Positions 22,648 through 34,058 of a DNA stretch of 64,000 bases are shown here, in pieces; within the stretch, counting starts at the first letter, position 1, and every line of letters begins with the position of its first letter. The notes beneath the pieces were generated by a model. That model was not told where the DNA came from and searched no databases. It was given only the letters and a program-made list of their open reading frames with translations. Made by a program: the position numbers and the translations under genes. Origin of the DNA: Linnemannia elongata (taxonomy: Eukaryota; Mortierellomycota; Mortierellomycetes; Mortierellales; Mortierellaceae); the NCBI GenBank assembly GCA_036320915.1, contig JAXBDG010000009.1, forward strand, positions 434,001 through 498,000. Direction: 5' to 3'.

Positions 22648-23016
22648 TTTTTTTTTTTTTTTCGTACACAATTTTATTTCTCTGAAAAATAGAACAAAGG
22701 AGGCATTTGGAAGTAAAGGGAACTACAGACCAAACTCTTCAGTGAACCATCTGTCAGTCTCAGTCCGGTCCGAAACCTGGCTCTGCGCAACAATTGTAGC
22801 TGCTCTTCACAGCAATAACGGAAGAAAATAGAACTAGATACGAATGTAGGGGACTCTTCCCATCTTCTCCATCAACGACAACCTCCTCCTTCCCAACAAA
22901 CTTTCCAACAGCCGCTCGTCAGCTGCGCGTGGTTCCTTGGTCGCTCCAGGGCAGATCCGATCTTCATGTGTGGCTAGCGAAGCGCCACACGGGCAGAAAC
23001 CATCACGCGTGATAAC
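22648..23016 (-). mobile_element. 5'-truncated LINE, copy 2 (subfamily B)
   Basis: Minus-strand 3' end of a LINE, closely similar to copy 4 (55830-56314) and less so to copies 1 and 3. The remaining code is the end of the ORF (ITRDGFCPCGASLATHE) followed by a 3' UTR and a poly(A) tail (poly(T) at about 22647-22663 on the plus strand). Its 5' break abuts the A-rich tail of an older LINE insertion (ATCGCAAACAAAA on the minus strand). It lies about 155 bp upstream of tRNA-Ala copy 2, in opposite orientation. Confidence 0.8.
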
Positions 23017-23169
23017 CTCTTTTTTTTTGTTTGCGATCTTTTCTCACAACGCGTTCAACTCAATCTAGAGGCCCCAGGGTACAAATATGCACCAGAATCC
23101 ACGTAGCTCATTCGATCGGCGATAATCCGTCGATCCAATCGTGAAAAGCCCTTTGGAGCTTGCACTTAC

Positions 23170-23242
23170 GGGGATCTAGCTCAAATGGTAGAGCGCTCGC
23201 TTAGCATGCGAGAGGCACTGGGATCGATGCCCAGGTTCTCCA
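23170..23242 (+). tRNA. tRNA-Ala(AGC): tRNA-Ala (AGC), copy 2
   Basis: Identical over 73 nt to copy 1, with anticodon AGC and the G3:U70 pair. A run of T follows as Pol III terminator. About 95 bp upstream and some downstream sequence are shared with copy 3, so copies 2 and 3 come from a duplicated locus. Confidence 0.95.
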
Positions 23243-23840
23243 GTTAATCTTTTTTCTTTCTTTTTTTGGTTTGTGCCTCCGACCTGGCTTCCTGGGTGTT
23301 GCCAGGGCGGCGGGGCCTGAAGGCGGAGTCGAGTAGGGAATGAACAGTTTTTTGATTTTCAAGTTTTTCTGTAGGAGCCTTGCATTTGAGGAATGTCGAT
23401 CCATACCTTGCAGTCAGAGGAAGTTGATGAGGTGTGAACATGGAGACGTAGAAGGGCGGGGGTGGGGGGTCAGAGAACTGGTTCTATTGTAATACAAAAG
23501 CGGGATGACGGATCTGGGGGTTTTTTTTCTGGTTCTGTTTACTTTCCCAATAATAGATAAAAAGAAACCATTGTCTTTTTTGCTAACCAAAGTAAACCCG
23601 TAGTCAAGTCTCAGTGGCGATTGAGGTCAAATTAGGTGCAGTGTTTTATTAGTGTTGCAATGAATGCTATGGTGGTAATAGGGATATGAAAACAAAAAAA
23701 GAACAAGAGGTGGAAAGGGGAACCAAAGGTGATAGAGTTATGTACAGCAACCCGTTGGCGGTCCTGATCCAAGTGTTAGGTAAAAGGTGTGAACAACAAA
23801 AAAAAGCAAATATGGAAGGCACGAGTGGGGCTGAGGACAT
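23243..23840. other. Intergenic spacer
   Basis: 3' flank of tRNA-Ala copy 2, then A-rich and G-rich sequence that probably includes the 3' UTR of the fatty acid hydroxylase. No gene is seen. Confidence 0.5.
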
Positions 23841-25584
23841 CTACAGCTTGAGTTCGGTATTGAATACCCTAGGCACATGAAAAAGCGCAGTAAGCGGAAG
23901 AAGAGTAGAAGGCAATATGTAAGCAAGACTGGGAATGACAGCATGTGGAAAGCAAGGAGAGGAAGGTAAGAGAATATGGTAGCAGTAGTAAGAGGAGCAT
24001 TTTTCAACGAGCCGCAATTGAGGAGACAGAGAGAAGATCTGGGAGAAATCGTCAGGTTTGTCTTGACAGGGGGAAGGAGGAAAAGGAGTTCCAACAAGGG
24101 AAAGGTCGGATCAAGGAGAGTCAAAAGTAACCAGTTTTTTGGTGTGAATGTGTGAATGTGGTCGGTCCCACCTTCCCATTCAAGGAAATACTCCCAATGA
24201 AAAAAACATGAAAAACGACAGAATCGCACAAGTACAAAAATGACGACGTTCCCAAATTGAGCAAAGTGTGAAAGTGCAACAAGAAAAGGAAGAGACGAGC
24301 TTACCGATCCCAGATCTTGGAAGTGATACCGTATCCGCCCTCAAAGTTCTTGTAGTGGTGGGCAAGGTGGTAGGTCTTCATCTCCTTAAAGTGGATCTTG
24401 AAGACCTTGGCGTGGTGGAGGTAGTAGTGCGTCATGTCGTAGAGCACATATCCCATGAAGGCACCCGACATGACAGCATAGGCCTGAGGGGCGGCAAAGA
24501 TGCTGTGTCCAAGCTTGAAAAGAGGGATAGCGAGCGCAACGGCGAGAGCTGGTGGCATGACGAGGCGCAATCTATGTTATTGTGGTCAATTGCGTAAAAA
24601 GAGAAGAGTGCACAATCATTCTTGTGTCAGTTAGGGATCATAGCCAATTGAAGTATCAAAGACGTACATGTGTTGTAGCAGCAAAGCAGATAAGTGCGCG
24701 AAAAAAGCCGACATTCCCCAAAAGCGATCCATGAGTAGGACACAAAAACACACATAGCGGATAGCAAAAGGAGTGCTTTACCTGTCCATGGGGAGATAGT
24801 GGTGAATGCCGTGGAGGAGGAAGTGGGCGGTGAGCCAGAAGGTCGAATCCGGCAAGAAATCATCCAGGTGGAATAAGAACCGGTGGATGACATATTCTGC
24901 CAAAGTCCAGATGAACATTCCGCTGAAGAAGTAATAGGCCGCAGTGTCCGCCGTCAGACCCGTCTCGAGACTCCGGTTAAAGTTGTAGGCGATGATGGGC
25001 AACCAAAAGATGGGAATCACAAACCATGGGGTCTTGGTGAAGACCTCAAGGTAGGGCGATCCAAAGATCCGTGCGGAGCCCTTGAGGTGACGAGGGATGT
25101 GGACCTGCTCCAGGTAGAACGACTTGGAAAAGTCGCTGTTCCAGAGCTGCCAAAGGAGCGGCTGGCTGAGATCGAGGAACTTTGACTTCTTGTCCGCTAC
25201 AAGGTCGGTCTCCTTGTGATAGTCCTCGTCCTCCTCGTCTCCGCTGTCAGTTGTCTTTTTGGCGTTGACCCGCTTGGTCGCTACTGACGAGGCTGCCGTG
25301 GCGGTGGTGGTTGCGGTTGTTGTTGAAGTAGTCGTTGTATCAAGAGAGCCGATTAAAAACTCGTCAAGCATTTCGTATGCACCTTCGGAATGGGCATGGG
25401 AGAGCTTGTCGCTCATGAGGACCGAAATGTCCTCGCCTGCATGGTCGAGAATGTATTCTTCTCCACCGGGGTGGTCCTGGACGAAGGAAGAGACGTCGTA
25501 GACGTTGTTGTTGTGGATAACCCAGCAGGAGTCTTCGGACTTGTGCGCCTGGACCTGTTGCACAGAATATTTTTGTTGAGCCAT
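23841..25584 (-). CDS. SCS7: Fatty acid 2-hydroxylase (cytochrome b5-fatty acid hydroxylase)
   Basis: Hydroxylates C2 of the very-long-chain acyl group of ceramides, in the ER membrane. Exons 25584-24782, 24571-24305 and 23868-23841 give 365 residues. The last exon is only 28 nt and encodes the C-terminus RVFNTELKL. The N-terminal cytochrome b5 domain (about 1-80) has the haem motif HPGGEEYILDHAGED. A Thr/Ala-rich linker follows. The hydroxylase domain has the histidine boxes HRFLFH, HFLLHGIHHYLPMD, HYYLHH and HLAHHYKNFEGGYG, all needed for the di-metal site. Hydrophobic helices lie around FVIPIFWLPIIAYNF and YYFFSGMFIWTLAEYVI. Length and motif order are standard. Confidence 0.95.
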
Positions 25585-26796
25585 CGTGGTCGTAGTAGTT
25601 GTCTGAGCAATTGGGCAGAAGGGAGTTGGTTTCTTGTTTGGTGCTGTTAATGGGTATCAGGCTGGTGCAGACTGGTGTTGTATGGGTGAAGAAGAGGAAA
25701 GAAGAGAAGAAAGAAGAGAGAGAAAGTTGAAGAAAGGAAAAAAGGAAGAAGCGAAAGAAAAAAAGAGAGGTGGCGAAGAAGAGAGGAGAAGAAAAGAAAG
25801 TGACAAATGATATCTGAGAGAGAAGATCGTGTCTGTCTGACAAAGACAAAAAAAAAAAAACCAGTCCATCCCACTCCAGTCCAAACTGCGAAGCCCTCCA
25901 TCCTCAAAAAACAACGCACGACATCATAAACAAAGGGACAGGGCGCGCGGAGGGGGAGGGGTAAAGTAAACAGGCAACAGAGAGATAGAGACATCCAACA
26001 AGGATAAAAAAGGAGCATCGACATGCCGATGATGCCAAAGCGCAGATGCCGAAGGGGGCTCAATGCGGATGCGGAGGATAAAAAAAAAACAATAAAGAGG
26101 GAGATGACAATGTACAGCTAGAACTAGAAGGGTCGGACGGCCGATCTTTTTTCCCGGAGAAGTACAGTAAAATGAGGTGGGAGGGTACCGTTCACATTTT
26201 CTTCCGATTGACTGACTGACTGGCTTCAGAAACAAAAATATAGAAAGGGTCGATGACGATGAAAAAAAAACTCAGTATCCATGTTTTGCCAGCTTTCTTG
26301 CTTTTTATCTGCCTCATCCCATGTCTCTTCTGTCTGTCTATCTATCTATCTATCTGTTTATCTGTCTGTCTGTCTGTTTGCGCTTTTTTTTTTCTTGTTT
26401 GTTGGCAATTGATAATCGTAAAGCTGTTACCATGTCTAATGGTAAAAAACGTCGAGGGCGTTCAGCCAGAACAGCCAACACTGTTAGGGCTTGTGCCAAG
26501 CTAATTGTGCGAACGCCATCACCGTTGCAAAATACAATAACGCCACCAATCCAAAGAATAGCAATGTGGGCTAAAGCGAAAAAGGAATATTCTCACTGTG
26601 CAAAGCTTGGCAACCAAACGACCGACAAAGTAGACATCTGCATTCATGGTAAAAGGGCATTGTTATGTTGTAGCTATCCATGTTTTTTATATTGTTATTG
26701 ACTGTTTTTGTTGTTTGTTATCGCAATGCTAGCAAAAGTGTCGTATGAGTGAGTGAGTATGTGCTGTAAAATATTGTACAAAGAAGGAACAGCAAT
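25585..26796. other. Intergenic spacer with microsatellite
   Basis: Upstream region of the hydroxylase, purine-rich at 25690-25850, and the 3' flank of the SYLF-SH3 gene. A (TCTA/TCTG)n microsatellite lies at about 26330-26378. No gene is recognised. Confidence 0.5.
26330..26378 (+). repeat. TCTA/TCTG tetranucleotide microsatellite
   Basis: About 12 units, first TCTA and then TCTG. Confidence 0.9.
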
Positions 26797-29258
26797 TTAC
26801 TGGGTGTAATTGGCAGGGAAAGAACCTTCCTTGCCATGACACTTTCCAGTCCACCAGTCATTGCGGCTGTCCGTCTTCTTGACAACAGTAATCACATCAC
26901 CCTTCTTGAACGACAGGTCCGTTGGCTGTTCGCCATTGTAGTCAAACAATGCCGTCACAACATCAGGCTTGGCACCAATGCGGGGAGGGATCCTGGGTCC
27001 TGTCGAGTTGGCAATGTTGGCAATGTTCTGGTTTTGTGTTGCTGGATAACCGCTGTTATCTGTTGAGACACGGCCAGCAATGGGCTTGCGCACCGCTGAT
27101 GGCGTGTAGCGAGGAAGAGCTTCTGCTTCGCTTTCCCGCTCCTTCTCCTCCTTGAAGTCGTTGTAGTTGTTACCGTTGGTGTTGTTGTAACTGGCAGCAT
27201 TCGATGCCGACCGTCCCAGTCCAGTCTGGCTGCCACCATATCCAGCCGGGTTACCATAACGTCCTGCACTTGAAACACTGACACTGCGCCCAACACCTGG
27301 AGAGGCAGACAAAGAGTCATTACCGTATCCTGTTGCAGACGAAGGTGCACGGTTGATTCCATAGACGGCGCCTCCCGAGGCTTTGCTGTTGAGAGCTCTG
27401 TAGAGAATATCGGCCTGAGGAGGAGGAGTGATGGCTCCCGAAAGCAACTCTGCAGCAGAGACCTTTTGACGATAGAATGCCTCGTTGGCATCCTTTCTCT
27501 CCACAATGACCGATCCTTCAATCGACACACCTATTCGAACAAAATAAAAGCATTAGATATCGTTCCCATGCTGTGTCCCGTATAGCCTAGCATGCCCTGC
27601 GTTTGTGCAAAGTATCTTTCGTTACCTGCAAAGAGACCCTTGGATTTGCTGTAAGAGTAGATGGCAGCAACGCTCTTGACACTGGCGGAAGCTCCAGCCT
27701 CAGCTGTACGACCAATGGGTCCAGCAGCAACTAATCAACCAACAGAGCGATTTCAATGGTGTTAGGGAGCCCAGTAGGGATTCATCACGAAAACGATAAT
27801 CCATCTTCCTCTTGTATCCTTTTGATCAATTGACTGTTTTCCAAGTGCTCAATGCAGCAACCATCATCATAAAAAAAAACGTACCAGACAAGTTGCCTCC
27901 AAGAGTGACGTTTCCGCCTGTGGCAAAAGACCTGACAGCCATTTTGTTGTTCAAAACGACGACAAAGTCTGTGATCTCTGCTCCAATCTGTCCTCCAAAG
28001 CCCATACCGCCGGTTCCGATGGCGGATGGTGCAGACCAGGAGCCATCCTCGAGACGAGCAACAACTATACCAGAGCCCGCTCTGCCTGAAAAGAGGAATC
28101 CTGCCTTGACGACTGTAAAAATAGCGAGTCCTTGAGCTTTGGAGAGAATGTCAGCCGGAATAATGTTGTCGACGCCTTTTGCTGCGATAGGGTCTGTGTA
28201 GTAAGTCCAAAGGAAAAGAGACAAGGCAGACCAGTAGGACCGAGCGGGAGAGAGCACACGGGACAGGGGATGATGACATGGACCAGAGTTTTGTAGCACA
28301 AGGAAAACCAAAAAAAAAGATACGCAAGCACCCAAAAGTCGAAAAAAGGGAAGACACAAAAGAAGTAGATCCAAAAGGTTAGCTAACCAGTCCAAATCGC
28401 CTTGTTTTTTTGTTTTCCGCCCTCCCGATGAATACTGTTTTTTCTCCTTGAGTACCGTTGCTGCGAGTCGGAAGGCGTCTATCAGTCTGATTGTTGTGCA
28501 GAATCGTATGTCGCAATTGTCGTATGACAGAACAGATGGAGGTTTGTTGGTCTGTCGGAGGGATAATTATCCCGGATTGTCCAGTAACTGGTTTGTTTTT
28601 TCTTGTCCTGTTATCCCTCCATGCCTATTGGGGGTTTGGGTAGGTGGTTCGCATTGACGCCAAGAGTATCGTGCGTGGGCTGTATTTTCTGTTGTTGTTA
28701 GATTGTTCCTTTTGGTGTTCTGTTGAACCAGTCCAGTCATCGCCACAGAAGTAGTAAAGTCGATCGAGACCACTTTGATCTTCGAATCCATGGAAGAGCT
28801 GCGCGTCATATCGCCGTCTTTGAGGTAAAGTTTCCTTCTTGATGTCCTTGCCACTGCAGCGTTGGCTATCGGGTATCGCTTGTTGATATGTCGTCGAAGG
28901 TTGATGTCATGCCATGATCACAACCTTTGTTCCACTCGCAGCTGAACAAATCCATCATGTTCGATAACGCCAAGACCTCAACACGAAAAAAACGAAAACG
29001 AGAGAAGTTGTCGAGTTACTTGCCTACGAAAGCGTTAAGAATCTTGGAAGCCCTTTTGCATTCACCTATAAAGTCATGAGATTCAAATGAGAATGAGCAA
29101 CGTTAGAGAAGAGACAGAGCAAAGAGATTTTAGTCCCAGTGAAGGGGTCGCGTAGGTTCAAGAAGGGGGGTTAGTTCGAGTGGATGGTGTGATGACTTAC
29201 CGGCAAGGTCTTTGGGCAGAGGACTGTTCATCTTCATGCTTGATTTGACACTGTTCAT
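26797..29258 (-). CDS. YSC84: SYLF and SH3 domain protein (Ysc84/Lsb3, SH3YL1 type)
   Basis: Lipid- and actin-binding protein of cortical actin patches and endocytosis. Exons 29258-29201, 29065-29024, 28193-27885, 27730-27626 and 27530-26797 are in phase and give 415 residues. The SYLF domain spans about 1-210: ECKRASKILNAFVDP, then IIPADILSKAQGLAIFTVVK, GSGIVVARL, SWSAPSAIGTGGMGFGGQIG, then AAIYSYSKSKGLFAGVSIEG. A Ser/Gly-rich linker follows. The SH3 domain fills the last about 60 residues (VTALFDYNGEQPTDLSFKKG, DWWTG, GSFPANYTQ). Intron 2 (28194-29023, 830 bp) begins with GC instead of GT; the in-phase reading requires this. Confidence 0.92.
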
Positions 29259-30525
29259 CGTGTATATGTGTACGTTGAGTTGGAAGGGGGGAGAAGTGGA
29301 GTGAGGGTGGTGGTGAAGTTGTCTTTGTGGAAGTGTGTTGTTGGTGAAAGATAGGTAGTGAGGGTGAGTTGTGGACGAGGGGGGCTGAGAGAAGAGAGTA
29401 TTTTGGGAAGGGTTTGAGGAAAGAGGAAAAGAAAAGTGAAAAGAAAAAGAGAAAGAATAAAAAAGGAGAACAAGCAAAAGATGAAGGATGTAGCAGGATG
29501 TAAAAAAAAATGTGTCGATGGTGTCATGGGTCTTGTTCTTTTTTTCTTTTCTATCCAACGTCTCCAAAGGGTTGCAGGGAGAGACAAAAATAAAATAAAA
29601 AAAAGAACGAAGTCGAAAGGGACTTCAGCCCATTTGCTTCGTCCAAAACTCTCTAGCCTGCAGCCAAGAAATGCTGCAGCCACAATGACATAAACCATCA
29701 AGGGCTAATTCAAGGGTTCTCCTAGCAAACTAGCAAAGGACACCTTGCTGTATAACAAACCATTCGTCTCCCTTTTCTATTCTGTCTCTTGTCGCTGTTT
29801 TCCTTGTATTTGTGTTTATGTGTGATGCCGATCCCTTTCGAGAGGAATTCTTTGAGAGCTACAATAACAACCCCCAAAAGTCCAATCGGCAAATACTTTC
29901 TTGAAAAAAAATGTCGCAAGCTGTTTGTTGCCTTGTGTCAAAACCGTCTTCAAGCAGTCCCTCCATTTTAGCACATTAGCACCCTCTTTTCAATACGGGA
30001 CTGAAACAAAGAGGCATTAGTCAACGAACTGCCAAGACCCGCTGTGCCGCCGACGAGTATCCGCACTTTTCGATCGCACTCTTCTTTGCCACTACTGGCA
30101 CCGTCTTCCCTGCTGTTGCTATGCAATTGAAATAAAGCCGATCATTTTCTCTAGGCAAGTGAACCTAGCCAGCATCAACAGGTTTTCAGATTTTGCCACA
30201 CTCTTTTCGCACATGTGCCCTCTGCTCATTGTTCATGATCACGAGGACTAGAAGCATGCCTCACTCACTGACAACACATAAAAAAAAAAAAAAAAAAAAA
30301 AAGAAAGAGTGATACGAACAACGGCGATCAATTCGTCACCCGAGTTCCAAGCATTCTCCTCTCACAACAACAACCAAAGGCAACATTGAACCTGCAAACG
30401 ACAAAGACCAAGTGTTTTCCTTTTTGTCCATTTTTTTTTTGTCCAATGTTTATTTTTAACAAAAGAAAAAATGATCCATTGAATGCATGTTTTTCAAAAA
30501 AAGCCTCCAATTCAGAGCAGACGAT
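29259..30525. other. Intergenic spacer
   Basis: Pyrimidine-rich on the minus strand just upstream of the SYLF-SH3 start (29280-29480), a likely promoter and 5' UTR. Poly(A) of about 24 near 30280. The remainder includes the RACK1 3' UTR. No gene is seen. Confidence 0.5.
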
Positions 30526-30972
30526 TTAGAAACCGACAGACCAGACGCGGATGAGCGAGTCGCTGTAACCAGCAAAGAGGGTCTGACCATCAGCGGACCA
30601 GGCCAAGGAGACAGCCTGAGGAGGGTTGGACTTCTTGCCGACGTTCGAGAACTCGGGGCGGAGCTCATCGACAACAGACTTGGACTCCAAATCCCAGATC
30701 TTGATGCACGACGAGGTGGCGGCGCACAACCAGTAGCGGTTGGGGGAGAAGACCAAGGCGTTGATGATGTCATCACCCTTGCCCTCCAACGAGTACAAGT
30801 GCTTGCCCTCGTTGAGATCCCAGAGCATGGTGATGCCGTCGCGTCCACCGGAAGCGCAGAGGGAACCATCGGGGGAGACGGTGACGGTGTTGATGTAACC
30901 GCTGTGTCCGATGTGGTTAGAGCGGAGCTTGCACTTGGTGAGCTCCCAGACCTGAATATAACAATTTCCATT

Positions 30973-31011
<39 letters not shown>

Positions 31012-32922
31012 TTGGTGAGTTTGGTTACCTACGATAAAGACTATTCTTTCCTTCTGTCGTGTCCCCCTTCTTTTCCAGGGTTGTTGAAAAAGGCGCTGAT
31101 CAAGCCAACAGGCGTATGTTTTCTTTGTAGGGTCAGAAATTTCCAGTGGAAGGTTTGTCTCATCGGAGGGTTGCGACGCCCCCCTCTGAAGTAGCAAATA
31201 TAAAGTACATCATTCAAGAAAAGTACACGCGCCGTGGTCCTTTGATCACTGCCAACCTATCGCAACATCCTGTCGACCATAGGTTTAAATACGAATGAAA
31301 GAGAGAAAGCGATGAAATTACCTTGACGACCTTGTCCCAGCCTCCGGAGACAATGACGGGGTTGGCGGGGTTGGGGGAGAAGCGGACGCAGGAGACCCAC
31401 TCGGTGTGGCCATCCTCCTGGATGGTGAACTTGCACTCACCGAGGGTGTTCCACAACTTGATGGTCTTGTCGCGGGATCCAGAGACGATCTGACGGTTGT
31501 CGGCAGAGAAGGAAACCGAGAGGACATCGTTGGTGTGGCCGACGAAGCGACGGGTGGTGAGGCCGGTGTTGAGGTCCCAGAGACGGAGGGTCTTGTCCCA
31601 CGAGGCAGACAAGGCGAACTGACCATCGGAGGAGATGACAACATCCTGGACAGCAGAGTTGTGTCCGTGGAGGGACTTGCGGGGGACACCGAAGTTACCC
31701 TCATCATCGCGAACCAAGTTCCAGACGATGATGGTCTTGTCTGTTTTATAAGAAGGATATAAAAAAGGGTGCACAGGAATGAGATTGGCGTCCTTTTTTC
31801 AATTACTCAGTATCCTGTCCTGCTTTTCTTTGGAGTTAAATAAAAATAATGGCGCCTAGGTGTACGCCTCCAGCAAAATTGTGTCGACAGATACGCCACC
31901 TCCTTCTCAGTAAATCGTGGGATACTGGTTGGTTGCTGGCTCTGTCCTGATTGTTGCTAATGCTACCAGTTCTGCTTCACAGCTGATAGTAATATCCAGT
32001 GTTGTGGTGGCTGACCCTAAACCGACTAGTAACTGATCGCTGTTGTTGCTCCTGGTGATGTTGTACTGGCGCTCCGTCTCCTAGTTTTACTTCCGTCCTT
32101 CGTAGTAAATGTCCCGGTGTGCGTCGCTTCTTGACTGGTTACGTACCGCGGGAAGACGACAAGATCATATCAGGGGACTCGGCGGTGGTGGCGATGGCAG
32201 TGACCCAGTCACGATGACCTATAACATAACAGATACGATAAAAACAACGCCTTGTTTTAGTCCTTCTGGAAAAAGTGATTGTTGGTCCTGAGATCTTGGA
32301 TTCTGCCTCGTGGACACAAAAAAGGATCTCTCTTCCTGGGTAAAAAAGATGCAGATAGATGGATCAAAGGTTCCCCATTGTTGGTTGATAATAGTTCCTA
32401 GTGTGCAGACGAGTGCTGAAATCGGATGACTGGTGCAGTCAACGAACACTGTGTCGAAACGGTTGACCAAAAAAATAGATCGCCCATGCCTGGGTTGTTG
32501 GAGTGATGCTGGACGATGTTGATTCCTCTCTCTGAGGGTTCTGACTCGTTCCTCCTGTGTTACTGTATGTCGGCGAGGTTGAGAGAGAGAGAGAGTAAAA
32601 AGGAGAGGTATGTGTGAAGTGTTGGTGGAGTAGATGGAGTCCTGTCCGCTGAAGCCGGGGTTTCTGGATGTGTGTGATGTGTGACATATGGTTCCACCAT
32701 AGAAATCCTTCACGAGGTGACTCCTACGGGACATCCATCGATCTATCCATCGATACGAATACCAGCCATCGATGCGGCGTCCTGTTTGCCACGGCAATGC
32801 TGAACACGGATGTCCCATTGGCATCGATGCCACCTCCTTGGGCTTCACCAAAGATAGCCTTGTTGAATAGATGGATCATTACCGGCGAGTTGTCCGCGGT
32901 ATGAGAGGCTATCGCTCGACAT
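30526..32922 (-). CDS. ASC1: RACK1, 40S ribosome-associated WD40 protein
   Basis: Seven-bladed WD40 scaffold on the head of the small ribosomal subunit, involved in translation control and signalling. Exons 32922-32883, 32218-32147, 31740-31322 and 30951-30526 give 318 residues, the usual family length. The start [20 protein letters not shown] is split by a 664-bp first intron. Blades read [83 protein letters not shown] and [17 protein letters not shown]. The C-terminus is IRVWSVGF. The long introns are typical of a highly expressed gene hosting other RNAs; intron 3 holds a snoRNA candidate. Confidence 0.96.
30975..31008 (+). repeat. GA microsatellite in RACK1 intron 3
   Basis: About 16 AG units, close to the 3' splice site of the intron on the minus strand. 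Confidence 0.9.
31128..31218 (-). ncRNA. C/D box snoRNA candidate, U24/snR24-like
   Basis: Inside RACK1 intron 3, same strand as the gene. C box ATGATGT (31213-31207), C'-like CGATGAG (about 31175) and D box CTGA (31136-31133). Flanking TTTTCTT and AAGAAAA can pair as a terminal stem. The segment after the C box, ATATTTGCTACTTC, is complementary to the conserved large-subunit rRNA stretch GTAGCAAATAT, which is the target region of U24. Yeast snR24 (U24) is also encoded in the intron of the RACK1 gene ASC1. The second guide is less clear. Confidence 0.55.
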
Positions 32923-34058
32923 GTTGATAACTGTTGGAAAGGGGTGTCAAGAAATTGTGAGCATCCACTAGATAAACGACAGGAGATCCGACTGGTGGCT
33001 TGCAAAAATTAATTTGGTAACGCCACTAACTTCGCCTGTACAACGAGTGTGGTAGGATATCCGACCAGAAACCATCCGGGAGGTCAAGCCAGCGAGGAGC
33101 CATGTCCTTGCATGTTTTAACTTCAAGCAAACCCTCGCTCTTACTGCAAAGTCCATACAACATGGGGGGTGAATCATTGGTGCACTTGTTATTATAGGTT
33201 TAAGGTTATTTCAATCCCCAAAATTGAAGTCTTTCCTTCACTGCTCCGTCCATCTCTTTCTCGTCTCCATTTGATGCCTTAGCACCTCCTCTTCGCCTAC
33301 CTCTTGATGAAAGGCTGATGAGAGCCGAGGAACATAGCAACATAAGGCGTAATTTCTTTCCGCCACTCCTACTTGGCTACTTAGCGACTTCTCTCCACAA
33401 TTTACACCCATCTGACACCATCAAAAACTCTCCTTCCTCGTCTGTTCATCCGTAACAGAAAGCATTAAAAACTCGACACATTCCATCTTTTTTCAGCCAA
33501 GGTCCTTTGATTACCTCTCAACTTACAAGTCGTCTGCAAGGTCGAGTTGGGGACGAGGCGGGAATATCCAGAGCTCTGGATCCCGACCCTTCCTTCAGCA
33601 TCGCTTACCTCACTCTGGACGATGCCATCGAGAGGTCGTGGGCATGCACACGTCTGAAGTGCCTGGAGAATACAGTAGACTTCCAGTTCAAGGGGACTGT
33701 TTACCAATGATGATGTGTTTAAGAGGTGTTATTACTGAAGGTCTTGTAGCACCTTTCTGTTAACTTTTTTTTTTTAAATAAGGATCCTACACTTTGTTGT
33801 TATGTTCGTAATAAAAAACAGCATTCACATAACGCACACTCAAACAAAAAAAAAAAAAACGAACGAAGAACAAATAAGCGAAAACTAAGAAGAAAACAAA
33901 CGATAAAAGAATACGTATGTATATGTTCTGAACAAAAAAAAAGATCGCTCTATTTTTTTAATGGCATTGTTGTATTGGTAATAGTGTGTGCGTGTAGTTA
34001 TACGTGAAGGGGAGAGAGGGACATGGGAGGAGAACTAGAGGCAAAGAGGCGTTATAAT
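32923..34058. other. Intergenic spacer, RACK1 upstream region
   Basis: RACK1 promoter side plus the 3' flank of COX8. One open stretch at about 33496-33710 on the plus strand follows a good 3' splice-site sequence (TTTTTTCAG). It reads about 70 codons without an ATG or partner exon, so I do not call it a gene. Poly(A) run at about 33846. Confidence 0.4.

Noticed and set aside
29130..29701. Minus-strand ORFs of about 146 codons upstream of the SYLF-SH3 start
   Set aside because: Pyrimidine-rich 5' leader; only the last part, from ATG 29258, belongs to the gene.
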